Positions 33,188-42,208 are shown, numbered from the stretch's first letter. The stretch: DNA of 64,000 nt from Massilia rubra (GCF_011682065.1 NZ_VUYU01000030.1:18995-82994), one strand, 5' to 3'. Numbers and translations: made by a program. The notes: a model not told the origin generated them from the letters alone.

Positions 33188-34630
33188 ATGAGCGTAATCA
33201 ACACCAACGTCGCATCGCTGAATGCACAACGCAACCTGAGCACTTCGGCTTCCGCACTGTCGACCTCGCTGCAGCGCCTCTCTTCCGGCCTGCGTATTAA
33301 CAGCGCTAAAGACGATGCCGCCGGCCTGGCCATTTCGGAACGCTTCACGTCCCAGATCCGCGGCCTGGATCAGGCTAAGCGCAATGCCAACGATGGCGTG
33401 TCGATGTTGCAAACGGCTGAGGGTTCCCTGCAATCGACGGGCAACATTCTGCAGCGTGTACGTGAACTGGCTGTGCAGTCCTCGAATGCAACGAACTCCG
33501 CTGGTGACCGCAAAGCGATCCAGGCTGAGGTTGGTCAACTGCTGTCGGAAGCCGACCGTATTGCCCAGACGTCGGAATTCAACGGCTTGAAACTGCTCGA
33601 CGGCAGCTTCGGTACCGCCACCTTCCAGGTCGGCGCGAATGCCGGCCAGACCATCCAGGCTACCACCGCCAACTTCCGTACCAATAACTACGGTAACAAC
33701 GAAGCAGCGACCGCAGCGCCTACGACCCTGGCCACCACCGGCACCGCCTACACCGCCGGCAGCTTCGCCCTGCAAGGCCTGGCCACGACCAATATCGCTG
33801 TCACCACCTCCGATACCGCGCAGTCGCTGGCATCGACCATCAACGGCGCCACCGCCACCACCGGCGTGACCGCCCAGGCCAAGACGGAAGAAGCGATCAC
33901 CCTGGCTGCAAACGGCGTGTATTCGCTGGCTGTCACCTCGGACAACAGCACTGCCGCCAACGTTACTTTCACCGTCGGCGCAGCGACCAATGCGTCCGGC
34001 CTGGCATCGGCAGTGAGCGCCTTTAACGATGTGTCGTCCAAAACCGGCGTCACCGCCAAGCTGAACGATACCAACGACGGCTTGGTCCTGACCAATGCTG
34101 CTGGTAACAACATTACCCTGGCCAACAATAGTGCAGCAGCAACGGTCACGGCAGCGGCAATCAACTCGGCCGGCACCGTGGGCACCACCGCCAGCGTTGT
34201 CACCGGCGCTACCTCGACCTCGATGGGTTATGTGTCGATGAACTCGGACAAGGGTTTCTCGGTCGGCAGCAGCGGTTCGACTGCGATTGCCGCCAGTACC
34301 GCCGCCACGCTCAATACCGTCTCCGGTATCGACGTCTCGACCGCCAAGGGTTCATCGCAAGCCCTGAAAGTGCTGGACTCGGCCCTGGCCAACGTCAACA
34401 GCCAGCGCGCTTCGTTCGGTGCTCTGCAGTCGCGCTTCGAAACCGCTGTCAGCAACCTGCAGTCCACGTCCGAAAACCTGTCTGCTTCGCGCAGCCGGAT
34501 CCAGGATACCGACTTCGCTTCGGAAACAGCCAAACTGACGCGCGGCCAGATCCTCCAGCAGGCAGGTACCGCGATGTTGGCCCAGGCTAACTCGCTGCCG
34601 AACGGCGTGTTGTCCCTGCTGCGCGGTTAA
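33188..34630 (+). CDS. fliC: Flagellin 1
   Basis: A 480-residue flagellin, the filament subunit exported by the flagellar type III system. The N-terminal D0/D1 region is classic ([60 protein letters not shown]). The C-terminal D1/D0 has [35 protein letters not shown] and the end [13 protein letters not shown]. The middle (about 165-390) is very rich in Thr, Ser and Ala, a plausible surface for O-glycosylation by the enzyme at 21240. It has a strong ribosome binding site (aaggag), a sigma-28 promoter upstream and a hairpin terminator downstream. A near-identical second copy follows. Confidence 0.97.
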   Translation: MSVINTNVASLNAQRNLSTSASALSTSLQRLSSGLRINSAKDDAAGLAISERFTSQIRGLDQAKRNANDGVSMLQTAEGSLQSTGNILQRVRELAVQSSNATNSAGDRKAIQAEVGQLLSEADRIAQTSEFNGLKLLDGSFGTATFQVGANAGQTIQATTANFRTNNYGNNEAATAAPTTLATTGTAYTAGSFALQGLATTNIAVTTSDTAQSLASTINGATATTGVTAQAKTEEAITLAANGVYSLAVTSDNSTAANVTFTVGAATNASGLASAVSAFNDVSSKTGVTAKLNDTNDGLVLTNAAGNNITLANNSAAATVTAAAINSAGTVGTTASVVTGATSTSMGYVSMNSDKGFSVGSSGSTAIAASTAATLNTVSGIDVSTAKGSSQALKVLDSALANVNSQRASFGALQSRFETAVSNLQSTSENLSASRSRIQDTDFASETAKLTRGQILQQAGTAMLAQANSLPNGVLSLLRG

Positions 34631-34634
34631 TCGA

Positions 34635-34690
34635 CCAGCCAGCAAGCTCCTTGCTTCCCCGGCCGGCCCCTGGCTGGCTGGGGAATTTTA
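34635..34690 (+). terminator. Intrinsic terminator after fliC1
   Basis: CCAGCCAG (34635-34642) pairs with CTGGCTGG (34670-34677), with a further inner GGCC-rich stem, followed by ggggaatttta. It lies 5 nt after the stop of fliC1 and should end the single-gene transcript. Confidence 0.65.
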
Positions 34691-34896
34691 TCTCAGCAGT
34701 ACGTTGTGGCAGTAAATTCCTTGTAGTACATGCAATCCCGCCGAGGCGCAATGCCCGGTTATTCACTCCCTGGCCTCGTTCATGCGCTGCCAAATAGTTT
34801 TTTATTGCCCTCAAGTTCAGGAAAACGCTGTCGTCTAGCGCCGTGCCTTGTCACGCCTTGAGGCCCAAAACAAAAAATATACACCCAAAATCCCCC

Positions 34897-35024
34897 TAAA
34901 CTTTCCAGGTCGCAATCCGTTACATATAAGGACTGCGGTGTGATTGTCCCGGCAGAAAAGGGGCAGACCAAGGCAAACGGCACGGAGCCAACATGAATAA
35001 ATAGTAATTGCAAGGAGCACTACC
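34897..35024 (+). promoter_or_regulatory. fliC2 sigma-28 promoter and conserved leader
   Basis: TAAACTTT (34897-34904), 11 nt and TCCGTTAC (34916-34923) form a sigma-28 promoter. The leader repeats the fliC1 leader: AAGGACTGCGGTGTGATTGT, GGGGCAGACCAA, a four-codon ORF ATG AAT AAA TAG (34993-35004) and CAAGGAG before the start. The part 34691-34896 shows nothing recognisable. Confidence 0.75.
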
Positions 35025-36470
35025 ATGAGCGTCATCAACACCAACATCTCGTCCCTGAACGCACAACGCAACCTGACCACTTCCGGCTCCGCCCTGGCGA
35101 CTTCGCTGCAGCGCCTGTCCTCCGGTTTGCGTATCAACAGTGCCAAGGACGATGCGGCTGGCCTGGCCATTTCCGAGCGTTTCACGTCGCAAATCCGCGG
35201 CCTGGACCAAGCCAAGCGCAATGCCAACGATGGTGTGTCCATGCTGCAAACGGCCGAAGGTTCCCTGCAATCGACCGGTAACATCCTGCAACGTGTACGT
35301 GAACTGGCAGTCCAGTCGTCCAACGCCACCAACTCCGCCGGCGACCGTAAAGCGATCCAGGCCGAAGTCGGCCAGTTGCTGTCGGAAGCGGACCGGATCG
35401 CCCAGACCTCCGAATTCAACGGCCTGAAACTGCTCGACGGCAGCTTCGGCACCGCCACCTTCCAGGTCGGCGCCAACGCCGGCCAGACCATTCAAGCGAC
35501 CACCGCCAACTTCCGTACCAATAACTACGGCAACAATGAAGTGTCGACCACGGCGCCGGCCACCCTGGCCACCACCGCCACCGCCTACAGCGTCGGCAGC
35601 TTCGCCCTGCAAGGCCTGGCCACCTCGAGCATCGCTGTCGCCGCCACCGACACCGCCCAAACGCTGGCCTCGACCATCAACGGCGCTTCCGCCACCACCG
35701 GCGTGACCGCCTCGGCCAAGACCGAAGAAGCGATCACCCTGGCCGCGGCCGGCGTGTATTCGCTGGCCGTCACGTCCGACAATACCGGCACCCCTGCGAA
35801 TGTCACCTTCACCGTCGGCGCCGCCCTGAACGCGTCCGGCCTGGCGTCGGCGGTCAGCGCCTTTAACGATGTGTCGTCCAAGACCGGCGTCACCGCCAAG
35901 TTGAACGATACCAACAATGGCCTGATCCTGACCAACGCCGCCGGCAATAACATTACCTTGGCCAACAACAGCGCCTCGGCATCAGTTACCGCCGCCTCGA
36001 TCAACGCCGCCGGCGCCGTGGGCACCACCGCCAGCGTTATCACCGGCGCCACCTCGACCTCGATGGGTTATGTGTCGATGAACTCGGACAAGGGTTTCTC
36101 GATCGGCAGCAGCGGTTCGAACGCGGTCGGCACCGGTGTCGCCGCCACGCTCAACACGGTTTCCGGTATCGACGTCTCGACCGCCAAGGGCTCGGCCGAC
36201 GCGCTCAAGATCCTCGACTCGGCCCTGGCCAACGTCAACAGCCAGCGCGCTTCGTTCGGCGCCCTGCAGTCGCGCTTCGAAACCGCGGTGACCAACCTGC
36301 AATCGACCTCGGAAAACCTGTCCGCCTCGCGCAGCCGGATCCAGGATACGGATTTTGCTTCGGAAACCGCGAAACTGACCCGCGGCCAGATTCTGCAACA
36401 GGCGGGGACTGCGATGTTGGCTCAGGCCAACTCCCTGCCGAACGGTGTGTTGTCCTTGCTGCGCGGCTAA
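35025..36470 (+). CDS. fliC: Flagellin 2
   Basis: A 481-residue flagellin almost identical to flagellin 1 in the D0/D1 ends, with scattered substitutions in the Thr/Ser/Ala-rich centre (for example [19 protein letters not shown] against AATAAPTTLATTGTAYTAG). The leaders and promoters are also conserved, so the pair arose by tandem duplication, perhaps kept alike by gene conversion. A hairpin terminator follows, then flaG. Two flagellins expressed under sigma-28 could give a mixed filament. Confidence 0.97.
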   Translation: MSVINTNISSLNAQRNLTTSGSALATSLQRLSSGLRINSAKDDAAGLAISERFTSQIRGLDQAKRNANDGVSMLQTAEGSLQSTGNILQRVRELAVQSSNATNSAGDRKAIQAEVGQLLSEADRIAQTSEFNGLKLLDGSFGTATFQVGANAGQTIQATTANFRTNNYGNNEVSTTAPATLATTATAYSVGSFALQGLATSSIAVAATDTAQTLASTINGASATTGVTASAKTEEAITLAAAGVYSLAVTSDNTGTPANVTFTVGAALNASGLASAVSAFNDVSSKTGVTAKLNDTNNGLILTNAAGNNITLANNSASASVTAASINAAGAVGTTASVITGATSTSMGYVSMNSDKGFSIGSSGSNAVGTGVAATLNTVSGIDVSTAKGSADALKILDSALANVNSQRASFGALQSRFETAVTNLQSTSENLSASRSRIQDTDFASETAKLTRGQILQQAGTAMLAQANSLPNGVLSLLRG

Positions 36471-36491
36471 CCAGCCCCGCTTCGCTGCACT

Positions 36492-36522
36492 CCCCGGCCG
36501 CTTTTTGCGCGCCGGGGAATTT
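36492..36522 (+). terminator. Intrinsic terminator after fliC2
   Basis: CCCCGGC (36492-36498) and GCCGGGG (36511-36517) form a hairpin, followed by AATTTT. It ends the fliC2 transcript 21 nt after the stop, 20 nt before flaG, so flaG may be expressed by read-through or from a weak promoter. Confidence 0.7.
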
Positions 36523-36541
36523 TCGTTAAAGGAATACGGTC

Positions 36542-36913
36542 ATGGAACTTCGCCCACTAGAGAACACGCCGGCCGCTCCTTTGCCGCGCCCGGCCGCGTC
36601 CGGCGAGAGCGGCGCCGCCGCCGGCCTCAAGACGGCGCCAAGCGCCGCGACGGGCAAGACCGAACCGGCCAAAGAGGCGGCCGAGCCCGACCCGGCCGAA
36701 GTGAGCAAGGTGGTCGACCGGATCAATGTGGCGATGCAGGCGATGTCGCGCAATATCGAGTTTTCGGTCGACGCCGACAGCAAGCGCACGGTGGTCAAGA
36801 TCATCGACCAGACCACCAAGGAAGTGATCCGCCAGATGCCCAGCGCGGAGGCGCTCGAAATCGGCAAGGCGCTGGAAAAAGTCCAGGGTTTGCTGATCAG
36901 CCAGGTTGCTTGA
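36542..36913 (+). CDS. flaG: FlaG family protein
   Basis: A 123-residue protein. The N-terminal 55 residues are Ala/Pro-rich and disordered. The C-terminal part (LNVAMQAMSRNIEFSVDADS-like, here INVAMQAMSRNIEFSVD, KRTVVKIIDQTTKEVIRQMP and EALEIGKALEKVQGLLI) is a FlaG domain. FlaG affects filament length in other bacteria. A good ribosome binding site (aaagga) precedes the ATG. The position between fliC and fliD is the usual one. Confidence 0.92.
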   Translation: MELRPLENTPAAPLPRPAASGESGAAAGLKTAPSAATGKTEPAKEAAEPDPAEVSKVVDRINVAMQAMSRNIEFSVDADSKRTVVKIIDQTTKEVIRQMPSAEALEIGKALEKVQGLLISQVA

Positions 36914-36985
36914 GGGAATTGGCGAAAAAGCCCGTGAAACGTGCGCAATCCGGGCATAAACCGAACAAGCACCGGATTACCCCTC

Positions 36986-37012
36986 TAAAGTATGGATAGA
37001 AGATGCCGTTAA
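36986..37012 (+). promoter_or_regulatory. Sigma-28 promoter of the fliD operon
   Basis: TAAAGTAT (36986-36993), 11 nt and GCCGTTAA (37005-37012) match the FliA consensus TAAAGTTT-N11-GCCGATAA at 14 of 16 positions. It lies 35 nt upstream of the fliD start and would drive fliD-fliS-fliT and perhaps the genes behind them. Confidence 0.8.
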
Positions 37013-37046
37013 CTTAGTATATTCATGCTTTTACCAGGAGGCGTTC

Positions 37047-39056
37047 GTGGCCATTTCATCCGTCAGTTCAGGCGGCTCTATCGACGTCAACGACATCGTC
37101 AATAAATTGATGGTGGCGGAGAGCCGGCCTTTCGTCGCCATGCAGGACAAGGAAAAGGCGTACACCGCCAAGCTGGCGGCCTACGGCACGCTCAGCGGTG
37201 CGCTGAACGGCTTCCAGACCGCCGTCACCGGCCTGGCCGACCCGACCAAGTTCAAGACCATCGGCGCCTCCTCGTCCGAGAGCGGCGTGCTCACCGCCAG
37301 CGCCGGCAAGGAATCCGTCAAGGGCAGCTACAGCGTCAACGTGAGCCAGCTGTCGCAGGCGCAAACACTGACCTCGGCCGGCCAGGCCAGCACCACCGCC
37401 CTGATCGGCAGCGGCGCGGCCACCACGCTGACGTTCGAATTCGGCAGCATCACGGGCGGCACCCTGGCCAACGGCGCCTACACCGGCGCCGCCTTCGCCC
37501 AGGACGCCACGCGCTCGGCGCGCACCGTCACCCTGGACGCGAGCAACAATTCGCTGCAAGGCATCCGCGACGCCATCAACAAGGCCAATGTGGGCGTGAC
37601 CGCGTCCATCATTTCGGACGGCAGCGCCAGCCCCAACCGCCTGGTGCTGACCTCGGCCCAGACCGGCGAAACGTCGAGCATGCGCATCGGCGTCTCGGGC
37701 GACCCGGCCATCGGCAGCCTGCTCGGCTACGCCGCCGACGGCACCCAGAACATGACCCAGAACAGCGCGGCGCAAAACACCAAGCTGACCATCAACGGCG
37801 TGGCCATCAGCAGCCAGAGCAACAACGTCTCGGAAGCGATCCAGGGCGTGACCATCAGCGCGCTCAAGGTCGGCACCAGCACCGTCAACATCACCAGCGA
37901 CAGCGCCGGCGCGAAAACGGCGATCAACAATTTCATCAAGTCGTACAACGAACTGAACACGACGATCGCCGGCCTGACCACGGCGCCCAAGGCCAGCGAG
38001 GGCAAAGGCGCCGGCGTACTGCTGGGCGACGCCACCGTGCGCAACCTGCAATCGAGCCTGCGCAAGATGTTCTTCACGCCGGTGCCGGGCATGGATGGCG
38101 ACATCAGCAGCATGAGCCAGCTGGGCGTGTCGTTCCAGGCCGACGGTTCCCTCAAGCTCGACAGCGGCAAGCTGCAAAAAGCGCTGGATGCCGACCTGGA
38201 AGGTGTTTCCAAGCTGCTCAGTACGGTCGGCTCGACCACGGACAGCCTGGTCAGCTTTGTCGGCTCCACCACCAACAGCACGGTCGGCACCAAGAGCGTG
38301 CTGATCAGCCAGATGGCAACGCAAGGCAGCGCCACCGGCAGCACCGCCGCCGACACCAGCATCACCAAGGGTGTCAACGACCAGTTGTCGCTGACCATCA
38401 ACGGCGTGACCTCGACCGCCACGCTGCTGGCCGGTAACTACACGGCGGCCAGCCTGGCCAGCCACGTGCAGTCGATCATCAACGGCGCGGTCGGCGCGAC
38501 GGGCGCCAGCGCCACCAGCGGCACCGGGGTGCTGGTCAAGCAGGAAAACGGGATCTTCACGATCACCTCGAACAAATACGGCTCGACCTCGAAAGTGGGC
38601 ATCAGCGGCAACGCCGCCGCCGGCCTGCTGGGCACGCCGACCCTGGTCGACGGGCTCGACGTGGCCGGCACCATCGGTGGCGCCACCGCCACCGGCAGCG
38701 GCCAGAACCTGACCGGCAACGCCGGTTCGACCGCTTCCGGGATCCAGATCCAGATCACCGGCGGCGCCATCGGCGAGCGCGGCACCGTGAATATCTCGAA
38801 AGGCGCCGGCGCCCAGTTCACCGAGCTGATCGACAGTTATCTCAACAGCAAGGGCACCATTTCCGGCAAGAACGCCGGCATCAACGCCAGCCTGGCCGAT
38901 ATCGCCAAGCAGCGCGCGGCCCTGAATATTCGCCTGACCCAGACCGAAAAAGATTTACGCAAGCAGTATTCTTCGCTCGACGTGACGCTCTCGGGCATGA
39001 GTTCGACGAGCACTTTCCTGGCGCAGCAGCTCGCCTCCCTCAGCACCATCCGATAG
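37047..39056 (+). CDS. fliD: Flagellar filament cap protein FliD
   Basis: A 669-residue FliD (HAP2), the pentameric cap under which flagellin folds at the filament tip. The N-terminus AISSVSSGGSIDVNDIVNKLM and the FQTAVTGLADPTKFKTIGAS segment are typical. The C-terminal coiled coil (GINASLADIAKQRAALNIRL, RKQYSSLDVTLSGMSSTSTF) ends TFLAQQLASL as usual. It is longer than E. coli FliD (about 468 residues) because the central hypervariable region is enlarged. The start is GTG at 37047, fixed by AGGAG six nt before it and by the conserved N-terminus. Confidence 0.95.
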   Translation: MAISSVSSGGSIDVNDIVNKLMVAESRPFVAMQDKEKAYTAKLAAYGTLSGALNGFQTAVTGLADPTKFKTIGASSSESGVLTASAGKESVKGSYSVNVSQLSQAQTLTSAGQASTTALIGSGAATTLTFEFGSITGGTLANGAYTGAAFAQDATRSARTVTLDASNNSLQGIRDAINKANVGVTASIISDGSASPNRLVLTSAQTGETSSMRIGVSGDPAIGSLLGYAADGTQNMTQNSAAQNTKLTINGVAISSQSNNVSEAIQGVTISALKVGTSTVNITSDSAGAKTAINNFIKSYNELNTTIAGLTTAPKASEGKGAGVLLGDATVRNLQSSLRKMFFTPVPGMDGDISSMSQLGVSFQADGSLKLDSGKLQKALDADLEGVSKLLSTVGSTTDSLVSFVGSTTNSTVGTKSVLISQMATQGSATGSTAADTSITKGVNDQLSLTINGVTSTATLLAGNYTAASLASHVQSIINGAVGATGASATSGTGVLVKQENGIFTITSNKYGSTSKVGISGNAAAGLLGTPTLVDGLDVAGTIGGATATGSGQNLTGNAGSTASGIQIQITGGAIGERGTVNISKGAGAQFTELIDSYLNSKGTISGKNAGINASLADIAKQRAALNIRLTQTEKDLRKQYSSLDVTLSGMSSTSTFLAQQLASLSTIR

Positions 39057-39078
39057 CGACAGAAAGAGGACATTAATT

Positions 39079-39531
39079 ATGTTTGGATCTCCCAACAGGG
39101 GCGCAAGCAGCTACGCCAAAGTCGGCCTGGAAACGAGTGTCGTGGCGGCCTCCCCGCACAAGCTGATCGTCATGCTGTTCGACGGCGCACTGGTGGCGGT
39201 GCTCACCGGCCTGATGCACATGAAGTCGGGCAACATCCCGGAAAAAGGCAAGGCGATCTCGAAAGCCATCCAGATCATCGACAATGGCTTGCGCGCCAGC
39301 CTCGACAAAACCGCCGGCGGCCAGATCGCCGAGAACCTCGATGCGCTGTACGAATACATGAGCGCGCGCCTGCTGGCGGCGAACCTGAAAAACGATATCG
39401 AGATCATGGTGGAAATCCAGGGCTTGCTGACCGAGCTGCGCGAAACCTGGAACGCCATCGGCGCCGCCCCTGCCGTCACGCCCGCGTCCGAGATGGCGCC
39501 CAACCGCACCTCCAACCTTGTGAGCGCCTGA
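39079..39531 (+). CDS. fliS: Flagellin export chaperone FliS
   Basis: A 150-residue FliS that binds the C-terminus of flagellin in the cytoplasm and prevents premature polymerisation. The segments YAKVGLETSVVAASPHKLIVMLFDGAL and RASLDKTAGGQIAENLDALYEYMSARL are family hallmarks. The C-terminal 20 residues are a Pro/Ala-rich tail. It lies 22 nt after fliD and directly abuts fliT. Confidence 0.95.
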   Translation: MFGSPNRGASSYAKVGLETSVVAASPHKLIVMLFDGALVAVLTGLMHMKSGNIPEKGKAISKAIQIIDNGLRASLDKTAGGQIAENLDALYEYMSARLLAANLKNDIEIMVEIQGLLTELRETWNAIGAAPAVTPASEMAPNRTSNLVSA

Positions 39532-39873
39532 ATGATGTCCATGACCATGACCAATGACGACGTGCTGTCCACCTATGAAGCCATGCTGGCCCTGTCCGAA
39601 CAGATGGTGACCGCGGCCGAAAGCGGCGAGTGGGATGAACTGAGCCTGCTCGAAAAACGGGTGGGCGCGCACGCCAGCGCCTTGCAGGCCAACGACCAGC
39701 AGATCTTGCTCGACGGCGCCAGCCGGGTCAAGAAAGTGGCGATCATCAAGCAATTGCTGGCCTGCGACCGCACCATCCGCGACCTGACCACGCCATGGAT
39801 GGCGCAGCTGTCGCACATGATCAACAGCAGCGGCACATCGCGCCGCCTGAATAACGCCTACGGCGGCGTCTAG
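39532..39873 (+). CDS. fliT: Flagellar chaperone FliT
   Basis: A 113-residue helical protein in the place and size of FliT: LSTYEAMLALSEQMVTAAESGEWDELSLLEKR is the usual N-terminal helix pair. FliT binds FliD and, in enterics, FlhDC. Sequence conservation in this family is low, so position supports the call. The start directly follows the fliS stop (TGAATG); three closely spaced ATGs make the exact start uncertain. Confidence 0.85.
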   Translation: MMSMTMTNDDVLSTYEAMLALSEQMVTAAESGEWDELSLLEKRVGAHASALQANDQQILLDGASRVKKVAIIKQLLACDRTIRDLTTPWMAQLSHMINSSGTSRRLNNAYGGV

Positions 39874-39884
39874 TCGTCCTCGCG

Positions 39885-41111
39885 ATGCTGGCGCGTACCG
39901 ACGGACCGGGGCAGGTCGGCAGAGTCGACCCGGGCCGCCCGACCCCGGGGGTCGGCGACGCGCGCCAGGAAGCGCTCACGCGCACGCTCTCGACCGAGGT
40001 CGGCAAGTCGATGCGGGTGGCGGTGCTGTCCAGGTTCAACGACGGCACGTTTCTGGTCAGGGTGGCGGGCGAACAGGCCCGCATGAGCCTGCCCCAAGGG
40101 GCGGAAGCCGGCACCGAGGTGCCGATGACCCTGATCTCGATCTCGCCGCGCCCCCAGTTCCGCCTGGACACCGGCCAGCCGGCCCAGTTGCCGGGCCAGG
40201 CTCCCGGCGCACCCCAACTCCCCTTGCCCGCTGGCGCGGCCGGGCCGGACCGCACGGCCGCCCCGCCCCCGGTCCTGCCGCAGGCGCAGCCGGCGCCGCA
40301 GGAAGGCCAGGGCGCCGCCGCCGCCAATATGGCCGGGCGCGCCACCAGCCTGGCCGCCACCCTGCTCGGCAAGTCGCCGATGACCGCCAGCGCCGACCTG
40401 CCCTCGCTCGACGCCAACACCCTGCCGGCCAGGATCAGCAATACCGGACAATTGCTCGCGCGCATACTCGACATCGGCCATCCGCCATCCGGCAAAGCGC
40501 CCGCGATCGCCGGCGCCGCGCCCCTGATCGACCCCAAGAATGGCGCGCCGCAAGCGGCCGAACTGGCGCGCAAGCTGGAACAGAGCATCAGCGGCAGCGG
40601 CGTGTTTTATGAATCGCATGTGGCCGAATGGGCCGACGGCAAGCGTGCGCTGAGCGAACTGCAGCGCGAGCCGCAGATGCAGCAAGCCATGGCCACGCCG
40701 GGCGCCAAGCCAGCTTCGGCGGCGGCGGAACTGGCCAGCGCCCAGCTCATCAACCTGCAACTGACGACCCAGGAACAGGCGCGCGTGAGCTGGCAAGGCC
40801 AGTTGGCGCCAGGCCAGGAATTGCAATGGGAAATCCATAAAGATGCGCCCGAGCAGCGCGGACGCGGCGCCGGCGATGACAGCGCACCGGTCTGGCGCAG
40901 CGGCATGCGCCTGCGTTTTCCCCTGCTCGGCGAGATCGAGGCGACCATCGTCACCAGCGGCGACAAGGTCCACATCGAACTGCGCACCGCCAGCGCCGGC
41001 ACCGGCGAGGCCCTGCGCGCGCGCGCCGGCGAACTGACCTCGGCGCTGGATGTATCCGGCACCGCGCTGGCCTCGCTGATCATCCGCACCCAGGAGCCCG
41101 GCAATGGCTGA
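39885..41111 (+). CDS. FliK-like hook-length control domain protein (first of two)
   Basis: A 408-residue protein with a Pro/Ala/Gln-rich N-terminal half and a folded C-terminal part (about 285-408: WQGQLAPGQELQWEIHKDAP, MRLRFPLLGEIEATIVTSGDKVHIELRT, TSALDVSGTALASLIIRT) resembling the FliK C-terminal (Flg_hook) domain that switches FlhB specificity. A second, canonical fliK lies at 51440. This copy overlaps an FhlB-like gene by 8 nt, so the two may act together as an alternative specificity-switch pair. The start at 39885 has no clear ribosome binding site; coupling to fliT is likely. Confidence 0.8.
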   Translation: MLARTDGPGQVGRVDPGRPTPGVGDARQEALTRTLSTEVGKSMRVAVLSRFNDGTFLVRVAGEQARMSLPQGAEAGTEVPMTLISISPRPQFRLDTGQPAQLPGQAPGAPQLPLPAGAAGPDRTAAPPPVLPQAQPAPQEGQGAAAANMAGRATSLAATLLGKSPMTASADLPSLDANTLPARISNTGQLLARILDIGHPPSGKAPAIAGAAPLIDPKNGAPQAAELARKLEQSISGSGVFYESHVAEWADGKRALSELQREPQMQQAMATPGAKPASAAAELASAQLINLQLTTQEQARVSWQGQLAPGQELQWEIHKDAPEQRGRGAGDDSAPVWRSGMRLRFPLLGEIEATIVTSGDKVHIELRTASAGTGEALRARAGELTSALDVSGTALASLIIRTQEPGNG

Positions 41112-41466
41112 AGCGCCGCCGACACGCACCCGCACGGCGGTGGCGCTGGCCTATCACAATGGCGATCCGGCGCCCAAAGTGGTGGCCAAGGGCAAGGGCC
41201 TGATCGCCGCCCAGATCATCGAGCGCGCCAAGGATGCCGGGGTCTTCGTGCACGAATCGAAAGAACTGGTGGCCCTGCTGATGGGCGTGGACCTGGACAG
41301 CCAGATCCCGCCCGGCCTGTATCGGGCGATTGCGGAACTGCTGGCCTGGCTATATCATATTGAAGCCGCACAAGCCACCGGCGGCCCCCTGCCCGCCCCA
41401 CCGGACGCAGCCCTTTTCATTGACCGACCACAAGAAGCGGCAGACAAAGATGCAATCAACCAATGA
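41104..41466 (+). CDS. fhlB: FlhB C-terminal-domain homolog (FhlB/YlqH type)
   Basis: A 120-residue soluble protein homologous to the cytoplasmic domain of FlhB: AVALAYHNGDPAPKVVAKGKGLIAAQIIERAKDAGVFVHESKELVALLMGVDLDSQIP, then YRAIAELLAWLY. FlhB itself has an autocleaving NPTH; here NGDP stands in its place, so no autocleavage is expected. FhlB proteins can partly replace the FlhB C-terminal part in Salmonella and are often found beside a FliK-like gene, as here (8-nt overlap). It overlaps the next gene by 17 nt. Confidence 0.88.
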   Translation: MAEAPPTRTRTAVALAYHNGDPAPKVVAKGKGLIAAQIIERAKDAGVFVHESKELVALLMGVDLDSQIPPGLYRAIAELLAWLYHIEAAQATGGPLPAPPDAALFIDRPQEAADKDAINQ

Positions 41467-42208
41467 TTCCGATATAGAAAGCTGGCACGACTTTGAAGTC
41501 GCCTCGCGCAAGGAAATCATCGCACTGCTGCGCAGCATCGGCGAGAAACGCCAACTGGTGCGCATGGTCATCCGGCGCGGCACCGAAGTATGCGTCTCGG
41601 CCATCCTCGATGTCGATCCCGACAACAACACCGTGACCCTGGATGGCTCGGCCGACCCCGAGCAGCACCGCCGCTTCGCCAACGTCGGCCGGATCATGTT
41701 CGAGACCTCGCTCGACAAGATCCGCATCCTGTTCTCGTCGGAAGAAGTGCAGGCCACCACCTTCGAAGACACGCCGGCGTTTGTGATGCCGCTGCCGGAG
41801 CACATGATCCGCCTGCAGCGGCGCGAGTTCTACCGCATGATCACGCCGGTCAGCAACCCGGTGTCGGTGGTGATCCGCCTGCCGCAAGACGTGGGCGGCG
41901 GCACCCATGTGTTTCCGCTGTCCGATATCAGCTGCGGCGGCATCGCCATTCTCGACAACAAGCTGGTGCTCGACAGCACCATCGGCCATAGCTACAGCAG
42001 TTGCCGCATCGACTTGCCGGACGTGGGCGCGGTCCAGACCACCCTGATGATCCGCAACTCGGTCGACCTGACCCTGCTCAACGACAAGACCAACCGCCGC
42101 CTCGGCTGCGCCTTTGTCGACATTTCGCGCGGCGGACTTGCCAGCGTGCAGAAGTACATCACCAAGCTCGAACGCGAACGCAACGCGCGCCTCGCCGGCC
42201 TGGGCTGA
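41450..42208 (+). CDS. ycgR: Flagellar brake protein YcgR (PilZ domain)
   Basis: A 252-residue protein with an N-terminal YcgR domain (about 15-105) and a C-terminal PilZ domain (about 120-240). The PilZ c-di-GMP motif is QRREFYR (RxxxR type) at about 124-130, followed by LSDISCGGIAIL (D/NxSxxG) at about 160. On binding c-di-GMP, YcgR slows the motor by contacting FliG/FliM or MotA. The start at 41450 overlaps fhlB, so it belongs to the fliDST operon and likely the sigma-28 regulon. A diguanylate cyclase sits at 19586. Confidence 0.92.
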   Translation: MQSTNDSDIESWHDFEVASRKEIIALLRSIGEKRQLVRMVIRRGTEVCVSAILDVDPDNNTVTLDGSADPEQHRRFANVGRIMFETSLDKIRILFSSEEVQATTFEDTPAFVMPLPEHMIRLQRREFYRMITPVSNPVSVVIRLPQDVGGGTHVFPLSDISCGGIAILDNKLVLDSTIGHSYSSCRIDLPDVGAVQTTLMIRNSVDLTLLNDKTNRRLGCAFVDISRGGLASVQKYITKLERERNARLAGLG

